64,000 bases of DNA, from assembly GCA_947624255.1 (NCBI GenBank), contig CANQJO010000005.1, forward strand, positions 62,001 through 126,000, read 5' to 3'. Positions 45,261 through 55,029 of this stretch are shown here, in pieces. The first letter of the stretch is position 1; every line of letters starts with the position of its first letter. Origin of the DNA: an uncultured Ruminococcus sp. GTDB lineage: Bacteria > Bacillota > Clostridia > Oscillospirales > Ruminococcaceae. The notes beneath the pieces were generated by a model that saw nothing but the letters and a program-made list of their open reading frames with translations, was not told the DNA's origin and made no database searches. The position numbers and the translations under genes are program-made.

Positions 45261-45325
45261 ACGTATAACTATACAGGTCGGAGATCACTGCGGACAGTGC
45301 TCTCCGGCAAACAGGAGGAATTCAA

Positions 45326-48019
45326 ATGTATGTCATGAAAAAATCATTGACAGCCCTGATCGCCCTGGGACTATGCTTTACATCCGCTGCATCGGTTTCA
45401 GGCGTTCAGACTGTCAGTATGCCTGTCTCTGCCGCATCAGAGGATATATCTTCTCAGATGTACTGGGATACCCTTAAAATAGGCGGCGGCGGATTTGTCT
45501 CCGGTATTGTAGCCGGACAGAAGGAAATGTATCTGCGCACCGACGTCGGGGGTGCTTACAGGTACGACTACGATCAGGAAAAATGGGTACAGCTCTTCGG
45601 ATTCATCAACGACACCGACAGAGGTCTGCTCAGCGTCAAGGGAATAGCCATAGATCCTACCGACGACAATATTGCATACTTCCTTTGCGGCTGTGCATAT
45701 TTCTCAGACGCAAGAACCGTCATTTTCAAAACTACCGATGGCGGAAAATCATTCACCATGTCCGATGTCACCGATCTTATACAGATCCACGGCAACGGTG
45801 ACGGACGTGAGTGCATAGAACCTATCGCTGTAGATCCCGATGATCCCGACATTATCTATGCCGGAGGAGATGTAACAGCAGGAAGCTCCGCACTCATCAA
45901 ATCCACTGACGGAGGTGCGACATGGACTTCTGTTGAAGGTTATGACGATCTCGGACTGTTCACTACCGAGCTGAAATATCCCATGTGGACCGAGCATATG
46001 GTAAGAGGAACAGAAAATAAGGAATACAACCAGCAGAACGGTATCGCCTGCATCTATATAGAGGGTGGAAAAGTTTATGTCGGCACATCTGTTACAGGAC
46101 AGACAAACATACACGTTGCTGATGTTGATAAAGATGAATTTACGGAACTTTCCGCAGACCTCCCGACGGAAAATTATCCACTGTCAATAACAAGCGATGA
46201 AAACGGCAATATTTTCTTCACGTATATCGCCGGACTTGCATTCACGGGAACAGCAGGCGGTGCATATAAATATAATATTGCTTCCGGTGAAGTTACGAAA
46301 TTGCCATTGCCCTTAGGTCAAAACAACACAGCAGGAAACGGTGCAATAGGCATGATAGAGGCTGACAAGGACGATCCTAACAAGCTGCTTGCCCGTACCT
46401 GCGGCGTATGGTCGGATCAGTGGTACGGCGAAGAGTGGACTGAGGACGATCCTAACACTTTGGAAAATGAAAGCACTATTGCATGGGGAGATCATTTCTT
46501 CCGTTCAACCGATGGCGGAGAAACATGGCAGGATATCACACCCGGAGCCGGTGAAACTATCTATGACGAAAACGGCTCACATAAAGAATTTGTTTCAGAA
46601 CCGATGGATACAAACGGCTACGACTGGATATATGGTAAGGCGTGCCACTGGGGAAGCGGCATCATCTTAGATCCGAGAAACTCAGACAGCATCGTTCTTA
46701 CATCAGGAAACGGCGTGTTCGCCTGTGACAATGTATGGGATGAAAAGGGAGTGCAGTTCTACTTCCGACCCGACGGCGTTGAGGAGGTCGTTGCACTTGA
46801 TATGGTGAGTGTTCCCGGAGGTGCGGCATACTCTGCAATAGGCGACTATGACGGATTCATACACAATGATGCTGTATCCGTTCCTCCGCAGTATAAGCCG
46901 AATATGGGCTCAACATCAGGCATAGCATACTGCCCTGCAAACACGGATGTAATGGCGAGAGTCTCCAATGACAATGCAAAGGGATATTATTCTACAGACG
47001 GAGGAGCTTCATGGACTGATATGAAATTCCCGTACAGCGGCGGAAAACTCTCCATAACCGAACTCAGTGACGGCACATACCGCATAATCGAATCGAGCGG
47101 CAGCGGTTCGGCTGTATCATACACCGATGATTTCGGCGGAACGTGGACAGATGCAAAAGGTATCGACGGCTCAAAGACCACATATACGCTCGTTGACCCG
47201 AATGATCCTTCGATCGTTTACGGCTCGGGAATAAAATATAACGACTACTGGGCTTCCGACATTTCAAAGAAAGAGCCTACGTTTGAGGAATGTCACTACT
47301 CCTTCTATATCAGTACGGACTACGGTGCAACGTTCTCTGAAAATCAGGTGGCAAAATACGATATGTGCGACCATACAGGCGATGTTGCATACATCACCGA
47401 TGATACAGTCGCTATGGCTGTCGGCTGGAACGGACTTTACATCATCACGGATAAGGGCACAAACGCTGAGAAAACGGACGTTTTCTACTGTAAGACCGTT
47501 GGATACGGCGCTCCTGAAAAAGAGGGCGGTGTGAATACGCTTTATATTTACGGTAAGCCGGAGGAATCCGATCCCGAAGGCATCTACCGCTCGACCGATG
47601 CCGGAAAGACTTGGGTATGTATCAACACCGATCACCTCTACGGCGGAACAGGCAACGGAAATTTCCTTGTAGGTGATATGAACGAATTCGGCAAGGTATA
47701 TATGTCAACAGTCGGCTGCGGCATCGTTTACGGACAGCTCTCAGCCTCAAAGCCTCCCGTTACACAGCCCTCCTCCGGTGAAGAGAATATCATCCCGGGA
47801 GATGCAAACTGCGACACTATCGTTGATCTCTCTGATGCTGTGCTTATCATGCAGTACTCCGCAAATCCGGATAAATACGGACTTGGCAAAGCAGACGGCA
47901 TCTCTGAGCAGGGTGCGAAGAATGCAGATGTTGCCGGCGGCAATGACGGCATAACAAATCTCGATGCTCTTGCGATCCAGAAGCTTAAACTGGGACTTAT
48001 TGATAAGCTCCCCGAATAA
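45326..48019 (+). CDS. Cellulosomal GH74 xyloglucanase with dockerin
   Basis: An 897-residue secreted enzyme: signal peptide (about 1-37), twin beta-propeller GH74 catalytic region (about 45-810) and C-terminal type I dockerin (about 825-897). The GH74 signature YLRTDVGGAYR contains D73, a likely catalytic residue. GDYDGFIHND at about 506 carries the second candidate Asp. BNR-like repeats (STDGGATWT, STDAGKTWV) recur along the propellers. The expected substrate is xyloglucan of plant cell walls. The dockerin repeat GDANCDTIVDLSDAVLIMQ matches those of the two dockerin proteins at 2462-4621. ATG chosen after AGGAGG. Confidence 0.93.
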   Translation: MYVMKKSLTALIALGLCFTSAASVSGVQTVSMPVSAASEDISSQMYWDTLKIGGGGFVSGIVAGQKEMYLRTDVGGAYRYDYDQEKWVQLFGFINDTDRGLLSVKGIAIDPTDDNIAYFLCGCAYFSDARTVIFKTTDGGKSFTMSDVTDLIQIHGNGDGRECIEPIAVDPDDPDIIYAGGDVTAGSSALIKSTDGGATWTSVEGYDDLGLFTTELKYPMWTEHMVRGTENKEYNQQNGIACIYIEGGKVYVGTSVTGQTNIHVADVDKDEFTELSADLPTENYPLSITSDENGNIFFTYIAGLAFTGTAGGAYKYNIASGEVTKLPLPLGQNNTAGNGAIGMIEADKDDPNKLLARTCGVWSDQWYGEEWTEDDPNTLENESTIAWGDHFFRSTDGGETWQDITPGAGETIYDENGSHKEFVSEPMDTNGYDWIYGKACHWGSGIILDPRNSDSIVLTSGNGVFACDNVWDEKGVQFYFRPDGVEEVVALDMVSVPGGAAYSAIGDYDGFIHNDAVSVPPQYKPNMGSTSGIAYCPANTDVMARVSNDNAKGYYSTDGGASWTDMKFPYSGGKLSITELSDGTYRIIESSGSGSAVSYTDDFGGTWTDAKGIDGSKTTYTLVDPNDPSIVYGSGIKYNDYWASDISKKEPTFEECHYSFYISTDYGATFSENQVAKYDMCDHTGDVAYITDDTVAMAVGWNGLYIITDKGTNAEKTDVFYCKTVGYGAPEKEGGVNTLYIYGKPEESDPEGIYRSTDAGKTWVCINTDHLYGGTGNGNFLVGDMNEFGKVYMSTVGCGIVYGQLSASKPPVTQPSSGEENIIPGDANCDTIVDLSDAVLIMQYSANPDKYGLGKADGISEQGAKNADVAGGNDGITNLDALAIQKLKLGLIDKLPE

Positions 48020-48027
48020 TAAACACT

Positions 48028-48061
48028 ACAGGCAGAATGTAAAACTTCTGCCTGTTTTTTT
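48028..48061 (+). terminator. Terminator of the GH74 gene
   Basis: Perfect 10-bp stem ACAGGCAGAA (48028-48037) with TTCTGCCTGT (48046-48055), followed by seven T. Confidence 0.93.
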
Positions 48062-48201
48062 GAAGTTTTTTGGACGCAGATCAATTTTACGGAAAAATAT
48101 CTCCGTAATCGTTGCATTTTTAAGTATATTGTGTTATAATAAAAAATGTATATGCATTTCTGCAATTATTGTAAAATCTGTTAGCAAAGGAGCTTCTGTA
48201 A

Positions 48202-50832
48202 TTGAACAAAAATATCCATATCCAAGGTGGTATAACACGATCCTCCGGAGTGACAGGTACTCCTGCAAAATCGGCAGCTCCGAATCACATGATGACAATG
48301 CCGCATGGGCATAATAATGGCCGGGAAAAATACCTCACAGCTTTTATGCTCGGCTTTGCTTGCCTGTTCGTATCACTCCTGCCGATCATAATTGCTGAAA
48401 AAGGATTCTTCATTTATTCCGGAGATTACAACGCTCAGCAGATAACCTTCTACCACACTGTAAATACGGCTGTCCGCAGCGGTCAGTTCGGCTGGCACTG
48501 GTTCACCGATCTTGGCACGGACCTCATGACCTCCTACAGCTTTTATCTTTTCGGAAGTCCGTTCTTCCTGCTCTCAACGATATTGCCTGCCGGTGCGGTC
48601 ACTTATGCTCTGCCCGTGCTTCTTGCCGTAAAGCATGGGATCGCCTCACTGACCTCCTATGCCTACATAAGACGATTTGTCCGCAGTAAAGAGATGTCTC
48701 TTGTCGGAGCGCTTCTGTACTCATTCTCCGGATTTCAGGTATTCAACATCTTTTTCAATCATTTTCAGGATGTCACGGCATTTTTCCCACTGATGCTGAT
48801 CGCTATGGAGGAGAATATCAACAACCGCCGCCGCGGAGTATTTGCTGTTACGGTGGCATTCATGGCTGTGCTGAATTATTATTTCTTTGCAGGTCAGGCG
48901 GTATTTCTGGTATTGTACTATCTTTTCAGAATGAGATGTCCCGACTTCAATACATCGTGGAGGAAATTCTTTGCGCTTGCTGCCGAAGCCGTGATCGGCA
49001 CAATGATCGCAGCGGCAGTGCTTCTGCCCACAGCGATGGACATAATGGGAAACTACCGCATAAACGAGCATCTTTTTGCCAAGGATATGGTCATATACTC
49101 TGACGGAACGCTTATCCCGAGGATAATACAGAGTTTCTTTATGCCGCCCGATCCTCCTGCTTCACCGAATCTGTTCTATTCCGAAAACGAACAATGGGCA
49201 TCTATCGGCGGATATTTCCCTCTGTTCTCAATGGCGGGAGTCATCGCATTCATGAAGGGCAGAAAAAAGCATTGGGCGACACGTTTTTCAATATGCTGCA
49301 TAATATTTGCGATGATCCCGTGGCTCAACAGTCTGTTTCAGGCGATGAACGGCTACTACTATGCAAGATGGTTTTATATGCCGCTGCTGATCTTCGCCAT
49401 GATGACTGCTCAGGCACTCGACGATAAAGACTCCGATCTGATGTTCGGTTGGAAGATATGCGCTGTTATGGTCGCAGCATTCGCCATTATCGGAACGCTT
49501 CCGGAAAAAGGTGAAAACGGAGAGGTATATTTCATGATGATGCCTTTTGATCCCGAATATTTCTGGTTAGTAATGATCATAACGGTGATATTACTTGCTG
49601 TGAGCCGCATCATTTTTATGCGAAGAAAAAGGGGAAAATCATTCAAAAGGCTCAGCGTACTGCTTACTGCCGGAGCTTCCGTGATATGTGTATGCACGAC
49701 TGTCTATTATCTGGCATCAACGGTCAAAACGGCAAATTCATACATTGATGCTGTTATAAGGGAGCGTGATAAGATAGTATGCGAAAAAGTTTCTGAGGAT
49801 AATTTTTTCCGTGTGGATATATCCGAAGGCGATGATAACTATCCCATGTACTGGGAGCTTCCCTCAATAAGATGCTTTCACAGTGTTGTAGATCCTTCGA
49901 TCATGCAGTTCTACAAATCAATAGGAGTTCAGCGTGACGTTGCATCACGTCCCGATCTGAGCCATTATACGATCAGGGGACTGCTGTCGGCAAAATATTA
50001 CTACAGGGAAATAAGAGGCAATAAGACATTCAGTGAGATACAGGAACCTTCGGGCACCTACAGCAGTGATGTTGAAGCGATCGCAAGTGAGCTGAACTTC
50101 GGGATATCGGAGAATAACACTGATATTACCGAGGCTCTTCCCGGATTTGAATACTCTCATGAAAGCTGCGGATTTGAGATCTACGAGAATACACTGTATA
50201 TCCCCATGGGATTTGCCTACGATACATATGTAAGTCAGCAGACTTCCGACGACAAGACTGAGGAGGAGCGTGAAAAGCTGCTGATACGCTCACTTATCCT
50301 CAGTGATGAGCAGATAGCCCGATACTCCGACATTCTGACGGAAAACAGCAGCATTCCCACAAAGGCGCAGTATGAGGAGATCTGCCGTGAAAAACAGCAG
50401 ATGTGCTCAACATCGTTCAGATATGATTCAAAGGGGTTTGTATCAGAGATAACGCTTGAAAAACCGATGCTCGTATTTTTCAGTGTTCCCTACAGTGACG
50501 GCTGGTCGGCAGAGGTCAACGGCAGGGAGGCGCAGGTCGAAAAAGTCTCAAATGGTTTTATGGCGGTGAGAGCCGATGCCGGTGCAAATACGATAACTTT
50601 CCGGTACAGGACTCCCGGCTTGACTGTGGGACTTATCATAAGCGTTACAGGAATAATTCTTCTTGCGGTATATCTCCTTATCTACGGTTTGATCTTCCGC
50701 AGGGAAAAAGCTTCCGTTCATACACATTACTACGATTATTCCTCCTCAGATGAGCCGGATATCGCTGTCATGTACGCAAAAAAGCTGTCAGAGATGACTG
50801 ACAGCCCGAAAGATGATCGGGATAAAAAATGA
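48202..50832 (+). CDS. YfhO-family membrane glycosyltransferase-like protein
   Basis: An 876-residue YfhO-type protein with about a dozen transmembrane segments in the first 490 residues. An extracytoplasmic C-terminal domain (about 515-810; FFSVPYSDGWSAEVNGREA) and a final transmembrane helix follow. YfhO relatives glycosylate teichoic acids or other envelope polymers. The start is probably the TTG at 48202, nine bases after AAAGGAG. The N-terminal ~45 residues are hydrophilic and poorly conserved, so an internal ATG is possible. Confidence 0.85.
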   Translation: MNKNIHIQGGITRSSGVTGTPAKSAAPNHMMTMPHGHNNGREKYLTAFMLGFACLFVSLLPIIIAEKGFFIYSGDYNAQQITFYHTVNTAVRSGQFGWHWFTDLGTDLMTSYSFYLFGSPFFLLSTILPAGAVTYALPVLLAVKHGIASLTSYAYIRRFVRSKEMSLVGALLYSFSGFQVFNIFFNHFQDVTAFFPLMLIAMEENINNRRRGVFAVTVAFMAVLNYYFFAGQAVFLVLYYLFRMRCPDFNTSWRKFFALAAEAVIGTMIAAAVLLPTAMDIMGNYRINEHLFAKDMVIYSDGTLIPRIIQSFFMPPDPPASPNLFYSENEQWASIGGYFPLFSMAGVIAFMKGRKKHWATRFSICCIIFAMIPWLNSLFQAMNGYYYARWFYMPLLIFAMMTAQALDDKDSDLMFGWKICAVMVAAFAIIGTLPEKGENGEVYFMMMPFDPEYFWLVMIITVILLAVSRIIFMRRKRGKSFKRLSVLLTAGASVICVCTTVYYLASTVKTANSYIDAVIRERDKIVCEKVSEDNFFRVDISEGDDNYPMYWELPSIRCFHSVVDPSIMQFYKSIGVQRDVASRPDLSHYTIRGLLSAKYYYREIRGNKTFSEIQEPSGTYSSDVEAIASELNFGISENNTDITEALPGFEYSHESCGFEIYENTLYIPMGFAYDTYVSQQTSDDKTEEEREKLLIRSLILSDEQIARYSDILTENSSIPTKAQYEEICREKQQMCSTSFRYDSKGFVSEITLEKPMLVFFSVPYSDGWSAEVNGREAQVEKVSNGFMAVRADAGANTITFRYRTPGLTVGLIISVTGIILLAVYLLIYGLIFRREKASVHTHYYDYSSSDEPDIAVMYAKKLSEMTDSPKDDRDKK

Positions 50833-50845
50833 AAGGAGAAAACGT

Positions 50846-51382
50846 ATGCATTTGCAGGAAACCACATTAAAAAGCGATGTTGTATACGAAGGTCCGATAT
50901 TCACCATAACTCACGACACTGCTCTGCTGGAGGACGGCACTCAGGCGGTGCGTGATGTACTCCGCCATCATGGGGGAGTATGCGTTATACCGATAACCGA
51001 TAACAACGAGATACTCATGGTGAAGCAGTTCCGCTATCCGTTCCGCACGGTGACAAGAGAAGTCCCTGCCGGAAAGCTCGAAAAGGGCGAGGATCACGCT
51101 CAGTGCGGCAGACGTGAGCTGCTGGAGGAGACCGGCTGCACCTGTACCGAATATATTTACCTCGGCGAGATGCTTCCCACACCGGCGTATAACTCTGAGG
51201 TGACGCATATGTATCTTGCAAGGGGACTTTCGTACTCTGCGCAGAAACTCGACGAGGACGAATTTCTTGACGTTGAGAAGCTCCCACTGTCCGAGGCGGT
51301 GGAGCTTGTCATGCAGGGAAAAATTCGTGACGGCAAGACACAGCTTGTAATACTCAAAGCCGCAAGAATCTTAGGCATATAG
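50846..51382 (+). CDS. Nudix hydrolase, ADP-ribose pyrophosphatase-like
   Basis: A 178-residue protein with the Nudix box GKLEKGEDHAQCGRRELLEETG (positions ~72-93), the metal-binding REx2EE core intact. Size and the preceding REVPAG fit the ADP-ribose pyrophosphatase (NudF/YqkG) branch. The ATG at 50846 follows AAAGGAG by seven bases; this site overlaps the end of the YfhO gene, so the two are coupled. Confidence 0.92.
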   Translation: MHLQETTLKSDVVYEGPIFTITHDTALLEDGTQAVRDVLRHHGGVCVIPITDNNEILMVKQFRYPFRTVTREVPAGKLEKGEDHAQCGRRELLEETGCTCTEYIYLGEMLPTPAYNSEVTHMYLARGLSYSAQKLDEDEFLDVEKLPLSEAVELVMQGKIRDGKTQLVILKAARILGI

Positions 51383-51414
51383 AGCCGATTTCCTCTGTGA
51401 GCATATCTTGCTGC

Positions 51415-51442
51415 AAAAAAAAATGGGGGGATTTTTTCCCCC
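51415..51442 (-). terminator. Terminator of spoVG
   Basis: On the minus strand GGGGG (51442-51438) pairs with CCCCC (within 51430-51425), with an A-rich loop, followed by ATTTTTTTTT. Confidence 0.75.
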
Positions 51443-51466
51443 TGCGTCACAGCATATGGATAAAGA

Positions 51467-51793
51467 TCAAAATATCACAGTGTCAGGCATCTCTCCGGTT
51501 TCGGGAGGCTCTGTAGATGCAGCGGCAGTTTCAGCTAAAATAAGCTGTTCACGATAGGCTTCAAGAATGCTCTCCTCGAACAGTCTTCTTGCTTCGGAAG
51601 AGATCGGATGAACGATATCACGATAGATACCGCCCTCATCTCTGCGGCTGGGCATTGCAACAAAAAGCCTTTCGTCGCCCTGAACTACTTTAATGTCATG
51701 AACGGCAAGCATATCGTCAACAGTAACCGAAACAACTGCTCTGAGTCTTCCGTCCGACATAATTTTCCTGATTCGTACATCTGTGATCTTCAT
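51467..51793 (-). CDS. spoVG: RNA-binding regulator SpoVG
   Basis: A 108-residue SpoVG: MKITDVRIRKI at the N terminus and the hallmark FVAMPSRRDEGGIYRDIVHPI. SpoVG binds nucleic acids and affects septation, sporulation and capsule or virulence genes in Firmicutes. The C-terminal ~25 residues are variable. AAGGAGGA precedes the ATG. A long leader with a strong hairpin runs from the promoter at 52027-52055. Confidence 0.97.
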   Translation of the reverse strand: MKITDVRIRKIMSDGRLRAVVSVTVDDMLAVHDIKVVQGDERLFVAMPSRRDEGGIYRDIVHPISSEARRLFEESILEAYREQLILAETAAASTEPPETGEMPDTVIF

Positions 51794-51963
51794 TGAATTT
51801 TCCTCCTTGCTATGTCTTTTCAGAGATCATAGATCAGAAACAGGCGGAATATTCCCTTATCCTGCTTCTGCTGCCTATGGATATATTTGCCTGAAACGGC
51901 GCAGAATATACACAGACAGTTACTGATCTTCACAGAACCGGAGATCAGCACATCCTGCTCTGT

Positions 51964-52023
51964 TTTGTACGGCTCCCACCGCAGAGCTTGCTCAGCGCTG
52001 ACCGATAAGCTCAGCCGTACAAA
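51964..52023 (-). ncRNA. Strong 5' hairpin in the spoVG leader, or separate small RNA
   Basis: A perfect 11-bp inverted repeat, TTTGTACGGCT at 51964-51974 and AGCCGTACAAA at 52013-52023, encloses a second stem (GAGCTT with AAGCTC). It lies exactly at the predicted transcript start of the spoVG promoter, about 170-220 bases before the spoVG ATG. No known riboswitch or RNA family is recognised. The weak 75-codon ORF overlapping it begins before the promoter and is not credible. Confidence 0.5.
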
Positions 52024-52026
52024 TAT

Positions 52027-52055
52027 ATTATAACTCTTATTTTTCAAAAATGCAA
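52027..52055 (-). promoter_or_regulatory. Promoter of spoVG
   Basis: Minus strand: TTGCAT (52055-52050), 17-bp spacer, TATAAT (52032-52027). Confidence 0.75.
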
Positions 52056-52116
52056 TAATGAATTTATATTTTTTGAAAAAAATTATTGCAAAAATTCAAG
52101 GTTAGGTGATGAATAT

Positions 52117-53529
52117 ATGGATATCAATATACTGAATAAGAAAAAACATATTCATTTTATAGGTATTGGCGGTTCGGGAATGTACCCTCTTGCGCAGATA
52201 CTTCACTCTCAGGGATTTTATCTTACCGGTTCGGATAACAACGAGACGGAGACTCTCGATGCTGTGAAAAAAATGGGAATTCCCGTATACATCGGGCAAA
52301 AAGCCGAAAACATCGCAGGAGCCGATCTCATAGTCCACACAGCCGCTATTATGGAGGATAATCCTGAGCTTATGGCAGCAAGAGCAAGCGGCGTGCCCGT
52401 TCTGGAGCGTGCTGACCTGCTGGGCATCATCACAAGCCGCTACGACAGAGCAGTGTGCGTTTCGGGAACTCACGGAAAGACAACCGCAACCTCCATGATA
52501 ACTCAGATACTCTATACTGCCGGAGTTGATCTTTCAGCTTACATCGGCGGAAAACTGCCATGTATCGGCGGCAGCGGCATCGCCGGAAAAAGCGATATCC
52601 TTGTGTGTGAATCCTGCGAATTTGAAGATCATTACCTTAAACTTTTTCCCGATATTTCGGTAATTCTTAACATTGATGCCGATCATCTTGATTATTTCGG
52701 AGATCTTGACAACATCATCGCTTCATTCCGGAAATTTGCCGGGAACACCTCAAAGCTCCTGATAGTCAACGGCTCGGACGAGAATACCATGAAAGCCGTT
52801 AAGGACATCGCTAAGCCTGTCATGACGTTCGGCACAGACAGCTCATGTGACGCATATCCTGCCAATATACGCCATGAGAACGGTCTGCTCACCGTGTTTG
52901 ACTTCATGAGATCGGGTGAAAGGCTCGGCGAGATAACGCTCCATGTGGCAGGAGCGCATAATGTCCTGAATGCCGTTGCCGCCGCACTTGTCTGCCTTGA
53001 GCTTGGAGTCAGCTTTGATGATATAAAGCGTGGTCTGGAGGAGTTTCGTGGTGCTAAAAGGCGTTTTGAGAAACTCGGCTATGAGAAGGGCATCACCGTT
53101 GTTGATGACTACGCTCACCACCCCACCGAGCTTGAGGCTACGCTCAACGCTGCAATGGAAATGGATTTCAACAGAGTGTGGGCAGTCTTTCAGCCGTTCA
53201 CATTCTCACGGACGAAACTCCTCCTTGACGATTTTGCAAGGGTGCTGCAAATTCCCGATAAAACAGTTCTCACCGATATCATGGGCAGCCGTGAGAAAAA
53301 TACCTACGGCATCTTCACACGCCATCTTGCGGAGAAGATCCCCGGCTGCATATGGTTTCCACAGGACGAGGAGGCAGAGTGGGGCGACAAGCGGAAATAT
53401 TTTAACTTTCAGCAGATATGCGACTATATCTGCGAAAACGCCTCAGACGGAGACCTCGTTATAACTCTTGGCTGCGGCGATGCATACAAGATCGCAAAAA
53501 TGATACTTGATAAATTAAGGAAGTGCTGA
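52117..53529 (+). CDS. murC: UDP-N-acetylmuramate-L-alanine ligase
   Basis: MurC adds the first amino acid of the peptidoglycan stem. The 470-residue protein begins HFIGIGGSGMYPLAQIL (UDP-MurNAc binding). The ATP loop is VSGTHGKTTATSMI, followed by NIDADHLDYFGD and DDYAHHPTELEATL. The ATG at 52117 follows TTAGGTGATG. lexA follows directly; its start is two bases after the murC stop. Confidence 0.97.
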   Translation: MDINILNKKKHIHFIGIGGSGMYPLAQILHSQGFYLTGSDNNETETLDAVKKMGIPVYIGQKAENIAGADLIVHTAAIMEDNPELMAARASGVPVLERADLLGIITSRYDRAVCVSGTHGKTTATSMITQILYTAGVDLSAYIGGKLPCIGGSGIAGKSDILVCESCEFEDHYLKLFPDISVILNIDADHLDYFGDLDNIIASFRKFAGNTSKLLIVNGSDENTMKAVKDIAKPVMTFGTDSSCDAYPANIRHENGLLTVFDFMRSGERLGEITLHVAGAHNVLNAVAAALVCLELGVSFDDIKRGLEEFRGAKRRFEKLGYEKGITVVDDYAHHPTELEATLNAAMEMDFNRVWAVFQPFTFSRTKLLLDDFARVLQIPDKTVLTDIMGSREKNTYGIFTRHLAEKIPGCIWFPQDEEAEWGDKRKYFNFQQICDYICENASDGDLVITLGCGDAYKIAKMILDKLRKC

Positions 53530-53531
53530 TA

Positions 53532-54113
53532 ATGATGAATGAAAAGGAGGCTGCTGTTTTCAGCTTCATAAAAAGCCGTCTCAGCGAGGGAGTGTGTCCC
53601 TCGATACGTGAAATAATGGCAGGCGTCGGCTTTAGATCCACCTCCTCAGCCCATAAATATGTGGAGCTTCTTGTCAGGGACGGTTATCTTGAAAAAACAG
53701 GAAATCTCAACCGCACACTGAGACTTCCCGGCAGCGGTACGGCATCTGTTCCGGTTATCGGAACTGTCACCGCCGGTCAGCCTATCACCGCATTCGAGGA
53801 CATCACGGGATATATAGGCTTTGAAACTGACGGACATGATCCGCAGGAGCTGTTTGCGCTGAAAATACGTGGAGAGAGTATGATAAATGCCGGTATCCTT
53901 GACGGCGATATCGTTATTGTTGAGCGGGGAAGCTATGCGGAAAACGGTGATATTGTAGTTGCTTTTATTGACGGAGAGGATGCCACCGTAAAAAGATTTT
54001 ATAAGGAGAACGGTCACTTCCGCTTACAGCCTGAGAATGACAATATGGAGCCGATAATTCTGGATAATGTTGAGATATTGGGCAAGGTTGTCGGTCTTAA
54101 AAGATACTATTAA
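53532..54113 (+). CDS. lexA: LexA repressor
   Basis: A 193-residue SOS repressor. The N-terminal winged helix (about 1-65) has PSIREIMAGVGFRSTSSAHKYVE (residues ~23-45). The self-cleavage site is Ala81-Gly82 (VTAGQP). The catalytic pair is S116 (GESMINAG) and K154 (ATVKRF), 38 residues apart as in other LexA proteins. The ATG at 53532 follows AAGGAAG inside the end of murC; ATG 53535 is an equal alternative. Co-transcription with murC is unusual but clear from spacing. Confidence 0.97.
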   Translation: MMNEKEAAVFSFIKSRLSEGVCPSIREIMAGVGFRSTSSAHKYVELLVRDGYLEKTGNLNRTLRLPGSGTASVPVIGTVTAGQPITAFEDITGYIGFETDGHDPQELFALKIRGESMINAGILDGDIVIVERGSYAENGDIVVAFIDGEDATVKRFYKENGHFRLQPENDNMEPIILDNVEILGKVVGLKRYY

Positions 54114-54191
54114 GGCAGCACCGCACAAAGCCTGTGCATATCTTTCATCAGATGAATTTTTGAGAGGAGCATATATTTCTGAGGTGATACC

Positions 54192-54935
54192 ATGAATTTA
54201 TTTTTGATATTTGCTTTTCTGTTTTTTATCGGGTCAAGTGTCGGCTGGGTGTTGGAACTGTTCTATCGCCGATTTTTTTCCGATGCGAATCCTGACAGAA
54301 AATGGATCAATCCCGGGATCTGTACAGGACCGTATATTCCGCTTTACGGATTTGGATTGTGTATTCTGTATACAATTGCTGCATTGGAAAAATTTTCAAT
54401 TATTAAAGATCCATTATTGAACAAGCTGTTTCTCTTTTTATTTATGGCATTGTGCATGACCGCAATTGAATATATAGCAGGTCTGATGTCTCTTAAAATT
54501 TGCAAGGTCAGACTTTGGGATTATACCAATGAATGGGCAAATGTTCAAGGGATCATATGTCCGAAATTTTCATTTTATTGGGCAGTGCTTGGTGCGCTTT
54601 ATTATTTTCTTGTTCATCCGCATATTCTGGAGGCGCTTGTGTGGCTTTCGGATAATCCGACATTTTCTTTTGTGATCGGATTATTTTTCGGTGTATTTAT
54701 TGTTGACATTTCCAATTCCGTACATCTTGTGCTGAGGCTGAAAACGCTTGCCGATGAATACGAAATTATTATGAGGTACGAGATGCTGAAGGCAAGGATC
54801 CGACAGACTCATGATGCAGCAAGAACAAAATATCATTTCTTTTCTCCGTTTTCTTCAAGCAAATCGCTCCCCGAACTTGTCAGCGAGTGGAAAGAGTCGT
54901 TTGAAAAGCAAAAATCTCATAAACACCAAAAATAA
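54192..54935 (+). CDS. Putative ABC-transporter-type membrane protein, CmpB family
   Basis: A 247-residue protein with six hydrophobic segments and a charged C-terminal tail. GSSVGWVLELFYRRF near the start, KWINPGICTGPYIPLYGFG and LWDYTNEWANVQGIICPKFS are the conserved blocks of the ABC_trans_CmpB-like membrane proteins of Firmicutes. Their transport function is unproven and no ATPase gene is adjacent. It is the last ordinary gene before the restriction island. Confidence 0.8.
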   Translation: MNLFLIFAFLFFIGSSVGWVLELFYRRFFSDANPDRKWINPGICTGPYIPLYGFGLCILYTIAALEKFSIIKDPLLNKLFLFLFMALCMTAIEYIAGLMSLKICKVRLWDYTNEWANVQGIICPKFSFYWAVLGALYYFLVHPHILEALVWLSDNPTFSFVIGLFFGVFIVDISNSVHLVLRLKTLADEYEIIMRYEMLKARIRQTHDAARTKYHFFSPFSSSKSLPELVSEWKESFEKQKSHKHQK

Positions 54936-55029
54936 CTTCTCGGACAGAATTTTCTCCGCACATATTGCAAATTTCTGATATTATGTGATATGATATATCT
55001 TGAAAAATGTAGTTAAACAGGTGTTGTTT

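Noticed and set aside
51964-52023. 6S RNA or SRP RNA at the spoVG leader
   Set aside because: The paired ends are only 60 bases apart, and neither the 6S bubble nor the SRP GGAA/AGCAG core is present.
51820-52047. 75-codon minus-strand ORF upstream of spoVG
   Set aside because: It starts before the spoVG promoter, has no ribosome site and overlaps the leader hairpin; composition does not look like a protein family.
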